Assembly: GCA_005885565.1 (NCBI GenBank)
Contig: VAXK01000104.1
Span: forward strand, 1-5,770
Length of the DNA stretch: 5,770 nt
DNA from: Actinomycetota bacterium
GTDB taxonomy: Bacteria > Actinomycetota > Thermoleophilia > Gaiellales > Gaiellaceae
Reading direction: 5' to 3'
A program made the position numbers and the translations under genes. The notes under the pieces were generated by a model. That model saw only the letters and a program-made list of their open reading frames with translations, did not search any database and had not been told where the DNA came from. This document shows, piece after piece, positions 1 through 5,531 of this stretch (its first letter is position 1; each line of letters opens with the position of its first letter).

Positions 1-71
1 GGGCCGGCCTCGACGGGAAGCGCGCCCTCGACGCCCTCGCAGCCGCCACGAGGACGTGGACGCGTGGCTAA
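1..71 (+). CDS. 3' end of an unidentified upstream gene (partial)
   Basis: Reading from base 3, an open frame runs to a TAA at 69-71 and encodes a tail ending RALDALAAATRTWTRG. Its codons have G or C in nearly every third position, as expected of a real gene here, but only 22 codons are visible and no family can be recognised. It would overlap the ispH start by 8 bases (64-71), a spacing typical of the tightly packed genes that follow, so it is probably co-transcribed with ispH. The other two plus-strand frames also stay open across this short stretch, so the choice of frame rests on its stop falling right at the ispH start. Confidence 0.35.
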   Translation, partial: AGLDGKRALDALAAATRTWTRG

Positions 72-936
72 GCGGGTCCTCCTCGCCGCCCCCCGCTCGT
101 TCTGCGCCGGCGTCGACCGTGCGATCGAGATCGTCGAGCGGCTGCTGGAGCAGCACGGCCCGCCGATCTACGTGCGGCACCAGATCGTCCACAACGACCA
201 CGTCGTGCGACGGCTCGAGCGGCTGGGCGCCGTCTTCGTCGACTCCGAGGAGGAGGTTCCGTCGGGAGCGATCTGCCTGCGGGTCGTCGACGCCGTCTGT
301 CCGCTCGTCTCCAAGGTGCACGCCGAGGCGCGCCGCTACGCCGACACCGGCCATCTCGTTGCCCTTGTCGGTCACGCCGACCACGTCGAGGTGATCGGGA
401 CGAAGGGCGAGCGGCCCGACGCGATCGTCGTCGTCGAGTCGCCGGAGGACGCCGAGCGGCTCGACATCGACGGCAAGCCGCTCGCGGTCATCTCGCAGAC
501 GACGCTCTCGCTCGACGACGTCGCGTCCACGGTGCAGGTGCTCGAGCAGCGCTTCGGCGGCTTGCGCCGGCCGGCCGCGGACGACATCTGCTACGCCACG
601 CAGAACCGCCAGGACGCCGTGAAGCAGCTCGCCGACGAGGCGACGCTCATCCTCGTGATCGGCTCCGAGACGAGCTCGAACGCGCAGCGGCTGGTGGAGG
701 TGGCGCAGATCGCGGGCGCGGACGCCGCGCTCATCGACGGCGAGAGCACGCTCGACCCGGAGCTCCTCGACGGTCACACGACCGTCGGGCTCACCGCGGG
801 CGCCTCGACGCCGGAGGAGCTCGTCCAGGCGGTGCTCGCCCGGCTCGCGGCGCTCGGCTACGACGAGGTGGAGGAGGTGACGGTCGCGCGCGAGGACGTC
901 CAGTTCCGCCTCCCACGCGAAGTGGCTGCGCCGTGA
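64..936 (+). CDS. ispH: 4-hydroxy-3-methylbut-2-enyl diphosphate reductase, with an internal deletion
   Basis: IspH is the [4Fe-4S] enzyme that reduces HMBPP to IPP and DMAPP in the last step of the cytosolic MEP isoprenoid pathway. The 290-residue product carries all three cluster cysteines: C14 (SFCAGVDRA), C79 (DAVCPLVSKVH) and C176 (DICYATQNRQ). Other active-site elements are present: H39 in YVRHQIVHN, H107 and E109 in GHADHVEV, T146-T147 in QTTLSLDD, S204-S205-N206, and S248 in TAGAS. The oddity is between G68 and D76. Compared from memory with E. coli and M. tuberculosis IspH, about 19 residues are missing, including SAHGVS and its substrate-binding histidine (E. coli H74). The rest is full length and in frame. 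The GTG start at 64 has GAGGA at 50-54, nine bases upstream. The stop overlaps the next gene by four bases. The family call is secure; activity is doubtful. Confidence 0.95.
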   Translation: MAKRVLLAAPRSFCAGVDRAIEIVERLLEQHGPPIYVRHQIVHNDHVVRRLERLGAVFVDSEEEVPSGAICLRVVDAVCPLVSKVHAEARRYADTGHLVALVGHADHVEVIGTKGERPDAIVVVESPEDAERLDIDGKPLAVISQTTLSLDDVASTVQVLEQRFGGLRRPAADDICYATQNRQDAVKQLADEATLILVIGSETSSNAQRLVEVAQIAGADAALIDGESTLDPELLDGHTTVGLTAGASTPEELVQAVLARLAALGYDEVEEVTVAREDVQFRLPREVAAP

Positions 937-1316
937 CCAGCGTCGAGATCCCGTACTCGATCGCCGCGGCGCTGCCGTCACTTGCGGTGCTCGACATCAC
1001 GAACGAGGTCGCGCACGACGTGGCCCGCTCCCCCTTCGGCGACGGCATCGCCTACGTCTCCTCGGGCGAGAGCGCGCTTGTGCGGATCGCCGAGCGCGAA
1101 GGAGGCCTCTTCGAGGACCTCGAGTGCTTCCTCGAGCGGCTCGTCCCGAAGGAGACGACGGAGCGCCAGCGGATGCTCGGCTTCCTGCTCGGCCCGCGGA
1201 CGGAGCAGATCCCGTTCAGCGGCGGCGACCTCTGCCTCGGCCGCTACCAGCGGATCCTGATCTTCAGCTTCGACGAGAGCTGCCGCTCCGACTGGACGCT
1301 GACGCTGCTCGGCTGA
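933..1316 (+). CDS. Divergent YjbQ-family (UPF0047) protein
   Basis: The 127-residue product follows the YjbQ/UPF0047 pattern: DITNEV (residues 21-26), a middle strand SALVRIAE (47-54), a helix FEDLECFLERLVP (60-72), then FLLGPRTEQIPFSGGDLCLGRYQRILIFSFDE (84-115) matching the family's LLG-S-x-x-IPV-x-x-G-x-LxLGTWQ-x-I segment. YjbQ proteins are small cytosolic trimers with weak reported thiamin-phosphate-synthase-like activity; their physiological role is uncertain. The residues usually thought to form the active site are not here. The S/PHTTA motif is replaced around residues 43-50, the NxHAHL motif by ERQRML, the tryptophan of GTWQ by Y105, and the terminal E-x-DGPR by SFDESCR. The region before FLLG is also shortened. 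The GTG start at 933 overlaps the ispH stop (GTGA), implying translational coupling. The fold assignment is fairly good; the function is unknown and may be non-enzymatic. Confidence 0.75.
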   Translation: MTSVEIPYSIAAALPSLAVLDITNEVAHDVARSPFGDGIAYVSSGESALVRIAEREGGLFEDLECFLERLVPKETTERQRMLGFLLGPRTEQIPFSGGDLCLGRYQRILIFSFDESCRSDWTLTLLG

Positions 1317-1364
1317 CCCGGCGAGTTGCGCGCGACCCGCTCGGCTCGTCACACTGCGGGCGAG

Positions 1365-2018
1365 ATGGAGCGGGCGCGCCGCCACCACCGAGCTCTCGCC
1401 GCCGCGGCGTTCGGGCTGCTCGCGCTCGTCGCGGAGCTCGTCGGCCGCAGCCTGACGCACCGGCTCGACGTCGGGCGGCACGTCGAGTCGCCCAGCTACT
1501 CCGGTGCGGACTATTACCCGCTCCTGCTCGCCTTCGTGAAGGTGGGCATCGCGCTCCTCCTGGCGCGGCTCGCCTGGCGGTTCGTACGCGCGCGGGCGAC
1601 GGCGCGCGCGGCCGAGCGTGTGCTGGGCGCGGTCCGTCACACACCGGCGCCGCGACTGCGGCTCGAGCTCTCGCCCCGGCTCTGGGCGCTGACCTTTGCG
1701 ACCACCTCGCTCCTCTACCTCGTCCAGAGCGATGCCGAGAAGATCGCGAGCGGCCGCTGGCCCCTCGTCGCGCCGTGGCTCCACAGCTCGGCGCTGCCGG
1801 TCTTCGCCGTGCTCGCGGTCGTCGTCGCGCTCCTCTACGGTGCCGTCGCCCGCTGGCTCAGCGAGTACGAGCGCTACGCCGCGGACGCCGCCGAGCATGC
1901 GCGGCGCGTCGTGGCCGCGCGTCGCGAGCCGCTCCCGCGGCCCGCCGCCGTCACGCTCGCGCCGCGGCGGCTCTTCGGCCTGGCCTTCGAGAGCCGGCCA
2001 CCGCCGCTTCCCGCGTAG
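1365..2018 (+). CDS. Uncharacterised four-helix membrane protein
   Basis: I do not recognise this family. The 217-residue product has four likely transmembrane helices: about residues 10-30, 50-73, 104-121 and 142-165. Basic stretches at the N-terminus and after helices 2 and 4 suggest both ends are cytoplasmic. The last 50 residues are soluble, rich in Arg, Ala and Pro, and begin with a charged helix (WLSEYERYAADAAEHARRV). Between helices 3 and 4 lies a conserved-looking loop, QSDAEKIASGRW, then WLHSS at the start of helix 4. ATG at 1365 is chosen because the in-frame TTG at 1326 would add 13 low-complexity residues and has no ribosome-binding site; ATG itself has only a weak one. The gene starts 48 bases after the YjbQ-family stop and precedes three further membrane genes ending in copCD, so a role with copper or respiratory membrane proteins is possible but inferred only from position. 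Confidence 0.7.
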   Translation: MERARRHHRALAAAAFGLLALVAELVGRSLTHRLDVGRHVESPSYSGADYYPLLLAFVKVGIALLLARLAWRFVRARATARAAERVLGAVRHTPAPRLRLELSPRLWALTFATTSLLYLVQSDAEKIASGRWPLVAPWLHSSALPVFAVLAVVVALLYGAVARWLSEYERYAADAAEHARRVVAARREPLPRPAAVTLAPRRLFGLAFESRPPPLPA

Positions 2019-2049
2019 CCCGCGGCTCCGCTCGACCTCACCGCGGGCT
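2017..2049 (+). terminator. GC-rich inverted repeat between two genes (possible hairpin)
   Basis: AGCCCGCGG at 2017-2025 is the exact reverse complement of CCGCGGGCT at 2041-2049, giving a nine-pair GC-rich stem with a 15-base loop. It begins inside the stop codon of the four-helix protein gene and ends 32 bases before the next start. There is no run of T after it, so it is not a standard intrinsic terminator. It could attenuate transcription, stabilise an mRNA end, or be chance in such GC-rich sequence. Confidence 0.3.
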
Positions 2050-2081
2050 CCGGCCGACCCTCGACGCCTGCTCGGAGGACG

Positions 2082-2369
2082 ATGAACGCGGAACTCGCAA
2101 GTCAACTGAAGGCACGCACGGCCCACCGCACGGCCCGCGCGCGCGCCGTCTCGGCGCTCGGCCCACTCACGATCGTGGCCGGGCTCGCGTGGGCCTTCGT
2201 CCAGCCGTACCGGATCACGCTGCTCCACCCGCGCGGACAGGGCTTCTGGTGGCTCTTCGTCGAGCCGCCGCTCTGGGTCGTGGTCGTCGGGATCCTCTTC
2301 GCGCTCGGCGTCGCGCCCGGGCTCATCGAGGACCTCGCTGCGGAGGAGGCCGATGCAGCCGCCCGCTGA
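2082..2369 (+). CDS. Small uncharacterised two-helix membrane protein
   Basis: The 95-residue product has a basic N-terminal segment of about 25 residues, then two hydrophobic helices, GPLTIVAGLAWAFV (about 27-40) and PLWVVVVGILFALGVAPGLI (about 66-85). They are joined by a loop containing QPYRITLLHPRGQGFWWLFVEPP. The tail is short and acidic (EDLAAEEADAAAR). Positive charge at the N-terminus suggests a hairpin with both ends inside. The start is supported by GGAGG at 2074-2078, although only three bases separate it from the ATG, shorter than usual. The gene overlaps the next one by 17 bases, so the two are almost certainly translated together, which suggests the products act in one complex. 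I recognise no family or catalytic motif. Real coding status is supported by codon bias, the ribosome-binding site and the tight overlap. Confidence 0.7.
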   Translation: MNAELASQLKARTAHRTARARAVSALGPLTIVAGLAWAFVQPYRITLLHPRGQGFWWLFVEPPLWVVVVGILFALGVAPGLIEDLAAEEADAAAR

Positions 2370-2937
2370 GCACGTCCACTGGATGTTCGCGACGGGCTTC
2401 CTGGTCCTCGGCCTCTGCCTGCTCGCCGAGGCGATCGTCGGCCCCGAGGTGTGGGGGCGACGCCGCTGGCGCGCCTACCTCTGGCCCGGCTTCGCCTTCG
2501 GCATGGGCATCTTCATGTGGCCCGTGATGGTCTTCTTCACCAACTCGACCATCCACACGCTCGCGCACGGCGCCTGGGCCCAGGTGATGATGCTCGCCGG
2601 AGGCGCCGAGCTCGGCCTCGTTCGCGGGAAGCTCAAGAGCCCGCTCTGGCGGCTCTGCATCGCGCTCGCCTTCCTCGTCTCGGGCACTGCGTTCCTCATC
2701 CACGAGCAGAACGGCTGGTACTTCCAGCGCTCGGCCTTCCTGCACCACCTGATCGGGTGGACGATGGTGACCGCGACGATCTTCCCGCTCGGCCGCGCGC
2801 TGCGCCGGCGCTCGCTCGTCTTCGAGAGCGGCTTCGCGCTCACCTTCGTCGTGCTCGCCGTCTTCCTCTACTGCGACCGCGATCTCGCGCCGATCTTCGG
2901 GCACCTCTCGCCACTTGCCGGGAACCCCCACCGATGA
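2353..2937 (+). CDS. Uncharacterised six-helix membrane protein with clustered histidines
   Basis: The 194-residue product has about six transmembrane helices: roughly 10-30, 42-62, 68-90, 98-117, 128-148 and 160-174. Histidines sit at or near helix ends: H7 and H9 before helix 1, H68 and H72 (IHTLAHG) in helix 3, H117 (FLIHEQNGW) at the end of helix 4, and H131-H132 (FLHHLIGW) in helix 5. This layout resembles membrane proteins that bind haem or copper, but I cannot assign a named family. The start is well supported: GGAGGAGG at 2342-2349 precedes ATG 2353, which lies inside the end of the 95-residue gene. Its stop overlaps the copCD start as ATGA (2934-2937). That coupling to a copper-binding protein makes a copper- or haem-related membrane role the most reasonable inference. 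Confidence 0.75.
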   Translation: MQPPAEHVHWMFATGFLVLGLCLLAEAIVGPEVWGRRRWRAYLWPGFAFGMGIFMWPVMVFFTNSTIHTLAHGAWAQVMMLAGGAELGLVRGKLKSPLWRLCIALAFLVSGTAFLIHEQNGWYFQRSAFLHHLIGWTMVTATIFPLGRALRRRSLVFESGFALTFVVLAVFLYCDRDLAPIFGHLSPLAGNPHR

Positions 2938-4289
2938 GACGCGTTGCGCTCGTCGCCGCGCTCGGGGCTCTGGCCTTTCCGGCCAATGCCTTCGCTCACG
3001 CGAGCCTCGAGCACACCTCGCCCTCGTTCCGGCAGCGCGTCGAGACCTCGCCCGCCTCCGTGCGCCTGAACTTCGACCAGGCGGTCACCGTGCTGCCCGG
3101 AGCGGTGACCGTCTACAGCGCGGGCGGCACCGTGGTCTCGAGGCAGGCGCGGAGCGGAGCGGACAAGCACTTCGTCGTCACGCCGGTCCGGCGGCTCTCG
3201 AAGGGGCCGTACACCGTGCGGTGGCACGTCCTCTCGGGCGACGGCCACGTCGTTTCCGGGGTCTTCACGTTCGGCGTCCGCTACCCGGCGCCGCCGCCGA
3301 CGGATGCCTACGGCGCGTCCGGCCCCACGCGCACCGAGCACGTCGTGCGGTGGGCGTACTTCCTCGCGCTCGCCCTCCTCGTCGGGGGGATGGGCTTCCG
3401 GCTCCTCGTGGTGCGGGCTCCGCTCCCACGCGCCGCCGAGCGCCGCTTCTTCGTCGTCACCGGCGTGGGGGCCGTCGCGGTGCTCGAGGTCGGGATCGCG
3501 GCGTTCCTGCTCCGCGCGGAGGACGCCCTCCAGCTCCCGTTCGGCCGCCTCCTCTACGGCGACCTGTCGCCGATCGTCGGGGGGACGCGCTTCGGCCAGG
3601 CCTTCATCGCGATGACGCTCGGCTTCGCGCTCGTCACCGCGCTGCTCTACCTCGCGTGGCTGACCGACCGGACGATCTTCCTCTGGCCGGCCTTCCTGCT
3701 CGGGCTGGGCTTCGCGTCGGGCCTCTCGCTCTCGGGGCACTCGGCCGCCGACGCGGGCTCGTCGTGGCTCTCCGAGCTCGCGGACTGGATCCACCTCTCG
3801 GCGGCGACGCTCTGGATGGGCGGCCTCGTCCAGCTCGTGGCGGTCGTGTGGCCGGCGGCGCCGGAGCTCCGGCGAACGGCCTTCCTGCGCTTCTCGAAGC
3901 TCGCCTCCGTCCTCGTCGCCTGCCTCGTCTGCGCGGGCGTCTACCTGAGCGTCCTGCGGCTTCCGCAGCTCTCCGACCTGTGGACGCAGGGGTACGGGCA
4001 CGTGCTGCTCGTGAAGCTCGGGCTCGTCTGCGTGGCGCTCTCGTGGGGCGCGGTCCACCACTTCGTCGCGCGACCCGCGCTCGAGCGCGGCGACGGCAGC
4101 ATCCTGACCCGCCTGCCGCGGAGCCTCGCCGGCGAGAGCACGATCGCGATGGCCGTCCTTCTGGCCGCGGCCGTTCTGGTCGACTCCAAGCCGCCGCCGC
4201 GGCCGGCAAAGCCAACCCAGACCTTGCAACAGACTGTTGCAAGGTATGGTTCGCCGATCGCCCGGCCTGTTCTACGAGCCGCGCGCTAG
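2934..4289 (+). CDS. copCD: CopC-CopD fusion, copper resistance/uptake membrane protein
   Basis: The 451-residue protein opens with a signal peptide (MRRVALVAALGALAF..., cleavage after AFA at 21). This makes H22 the mature N-terminus, as needed for the CopC Cu(II) site. The CopC beta-domain spans about 22-116; D103 and H105 (LSGDGHVVSG) match the family's Asp and second His ligands. No Met-rich Cu(I) loop is visible, so it looks like the Cu(II)-only type. After a Pro-rich linker, CopD occupies about 135-417 with seven or eight helices, including the signature ADWIHLSAATLWMGGLVQL (283-301), RFSKLASVLVACLV (319-332) and GHVLLVKLGLV (355-365). CopC-CopD fusions are common in Actinobacteria and probably move copper from outside to the membrane or cytoplasm. 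The ATG at 2934 overlaps the previous stop. The last 25 or so residues, after KPPPRPAKP, look unrelated to the family. Confidence 0.93.
   Translation: MRRVALVAALGALAFPANAFAHASLEHTSPSFRQRVETSPASVRLNFDQAVTVLPGAVTVYSAGGTVVSRQARSGADKHFVVTPVRRLSKGPYTVRWHVLSGDGHVVSGVFTFGVRYPAPPPTDAYGASGPTRTEHVVRWAYFLALALLVGGMGFRLLVVRAPLPRAAERRFFVVTGVGAVAVLEVGIAAFLLRAEDALQLPFGRLLYGDLSPIVGGTRFGQAFIAMTLGFALVTALLYLAWLTDRTIFLWPAFLLGLGFASGLSLSGHSAADAGSSWLSELADWIHLSAATLWMGGLVQLVAVVWPAAPELRRTAFLRFSKLASVLVACLVCAGVYLSVLRLPQLSDLWTQGYGHVLLVKLGLVCVALSWGAVHHFVARPALERGDGSILTRLPRSLAGESTIAMAVLLAAAVLVDSKPPPRPAKPTQTLQQTVARYGSPIARPVLRAAR
4221..4245. repeat. Perfect 25-bp palindrome with two TTGCAA hexamers
   Basis: Twelve-base arms (ACCTTGCAACAG at 4221-4232 and its exact reverse complement at 4234-4245) flank a single central A. 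It holds TTGCAA at 4224-4229 and 4237-4242, spaced by seven bases. It lies within codons 430-438 of copCD, 41 bases before that stop. It is much richer in A and T than its surroundings. The form is that of a dimeric repressor site. The Streptomyces Nur (Fur-family nickel regulator) box is described as TTGCAA-N5-TTGCAA, close but with different spacing. It could instead fold in RNA as a ten-pair hairpin between two convergent genes, although no T run follows on the plus strand. Function is undecided. Confidence 0.75.
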
Positions 4290-5409
4290 GTCGCCTCGAT
4301 CTCCGCCGCGATTCGCACGATCTTGTCCGCGTACGCCGGGTCGGCCGCCCAGTTGCGCGACAGCCCCTGGAGCCGAGCGGCCACCCCGCGCTTCGAGTCG
4401 GGAAGCGGCCGCACCGCGAGCGCCTCCGTGATCAGCGCCTTCTGAGCCGGAGTCCCCTGGCCCTTGGGAATGGCGTACGCGGCCAGCCGGCCGACGTGCG
4501 CGCGGACGGCCTTGCTCCAGCTCGGGAAAGAGACTCCCTCACCGGGCGCGCCGGTGATGCCGATCCCGGCCGGGTTGCGCTGAGGCGGCTGCGACGCCTG
4601 TGAGGTCAGGTGCCCGGTCTCGAGGTTCATCTGGCTGACGGCGACGAGCGGATCGAGCCCGATCGACTTCGACGTGGCGACGTACAGCCGGACGATGTTC
4701 GCGAGGGCGGAGTCCTTGTACACGCTCTGGCTGTGATGGGCACGGTGGTGCGAGACGAGGTGGGCCCGGAGCTGCGCTTCGGTGGCACGAGGCGCTGCCA
4801 GGATCGTCGAGCTCTTCGTCAGTGCTTCGGTCGCGCCGGTCGCAGCCGGTGTCCGAGCCCCGTTGCCGTCGGCGGGGGCCACGCCGAAGAACCGGCAGAT
4901 CGCGACGTACTCCGCGTGCGCGAGCTGCGGAACATGGCTTTCCAGCCACCGCCTCTCGCTCGGGTTGCTCATGAAGCCGTGCTCGACGAGCGTCTCCGGC
5001 CCGTCGGAGCTCACCAGGCGGAAGCCGTAGTACTTGTGCGCGTCCTCCGTGATGTTGTCCCCTGCCGCCGCGGATGCCCGGGAATCTTCGTGAACTCTGC
5101 AGCGATCAAGTCGGCGAGCTTCTTGTTGACGGCGAAATCGGGAAAGCCGAACGAGAAGCCGCCCGGCTTCGGATCGTCCACGCCGTCTGCATGCAGGAAG
5201 ACGGCTGCGTCGGCTCGAGTTCCGTTCGGGATCTTGCCGGGCATCGACACCGGCTCGAAGCGGTCGTCCTGTCGCAGGATCGCGACGAGGCGGTTTCGAA
5301 TCTTCTTGACGAGCTCGGCTTCGCCGTCGGCGCCCGAGTCCCGTTCGAAGCCCGGTTCGCGTGGATCGGCGTGGCCCGCCTGCACGAGGATGCGGCGCTT
5401 TGGCGGCAT
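4286..5409 (-). pseudogene. N-acetylmuramoyl-L-alanine amidase with C-terminal glucosaminidase domain, frameshifted
   Basis: The enzyme would cut the amide bond between MurNAc and the stem peptide (Amidase_3) and the glycan chain (GH73-like). From ATG 5409 the first frame gives ILVQAGHADP (zinc ligand H13), a glutamate near 30-32 and FLHADG (H73), then runs off into nonsense after IPGHP (about residue 113) and stops at 5011. The homologous sequence resumes in the next frame as GDNITEDAHKYYGF, with catalytic LVEHGFMSN, and continues to 4286. One extra G in the GGGG run (CCCC at 5059-5062 on the plus strand) would restore a single 374-residue protein. The C-terminal domain carries SQMNLETGHLTS (likely catalytic E at about 263) and NPAGIGITG. 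There is no signal peptide. A linker of about 30 residues joins the domains. A decayed gene, a sequencing error, or -1 slippage on GGGG are all possible; sequencing error seems likeliest because everything else is intact. Confidence 0.85.
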
Positions 5410-5416
5410 AGAGAGG

Positions 5417-5422
5417 CTCCTT
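5417..5422 (-). promoter_or_regulatory. Strong ribosome-binding site of the hydrolase gene
   Basis: On the minus strand AAGGAG lies seven bases before ATG 5409. This is the best Shine-Dalgarno match in the window. It fixes the hydrolase start at 5409 rather than at any upstream codon in the other open frame, and so confirms that the protein begins directly with the amidase domain. Confidence 0.8.
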
Positions 5423-5462
5423 TCCCCTGAGAGCCCGGCAGGATCGGCCGGGACACAACAGG

Positions 5463-5491
5463 GGTATACGCCCCTGGCGACGCGAGATCAA
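5463..5491 (-). promoter_or_regulatory. Probable sigma-70-type promoter of the hydrolase gene, inside an inverted repeat
   Basis: On the minus strand TTGATC (plus 5486-5491) and TATACC (plus 5463-5468) are 17 bases apart, each matching four of six bases of the -35 and -10 consensus. Transcription would begin near 5456, leaving a leader of about 47 bases before ATG 5409. The -10 element overlaps an inverted repeat, CAGGGG-TATACG-CCCCTG at 5459-5476, which could be an operator. No comparable promoter was seen for the divergent gene. Confidence 0.45.
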
Positions 5492-5531
5492 GGCGTTATC
5501 GTGCGGCGGCCGTGCCGGCGACGATCGCCTC

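Noticed and set aside
1326..1355. Possible promoter TTGCGC-N18-CACACT before the membrane gene cluster
   Set aside because: The match to consensus is too weak (about three of six bases in the -10 element) to claim in this GC-rich sequence.
1326..1364. Upstream TTG start for the four-helix membrane protein
   Set aside because: It adds 13 low-complexity residues with no ribosome-binding site; the ATG at 1365 leads directly into a typical basic N-terminus.
978..2228. Long minus-strand open frame of over 400 codons opposite the YjbQ-family and four-helix genes
   Set aside because: It is rich in Arg, Glu and Gly with no recognisable domain, as expected from reading the complement of GC-rich genes, and it crosses several real genes.
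1124..2527. Long plus-strand frame overlapping four genes
   Set aside because: Arg/Ala/Pro-rich low-complexity translation, out of frame with well-supported genes; a codon-bias artefact.
2868..4229. Long minus-strand frame opposite copCD
   Set aside because: A highly charged, repetitive translation that mirrors the CopD coding sequence; no start signal or domain.
4246..4431. ATG directly after the 25-bp palindrome, opening a short plus-strand frame
   Set aside because: Only the first dozen or so codons precede the hydrolase gene on the opposite strand, and the rest is its antisense shadow. At best a remnant of a lost start region.
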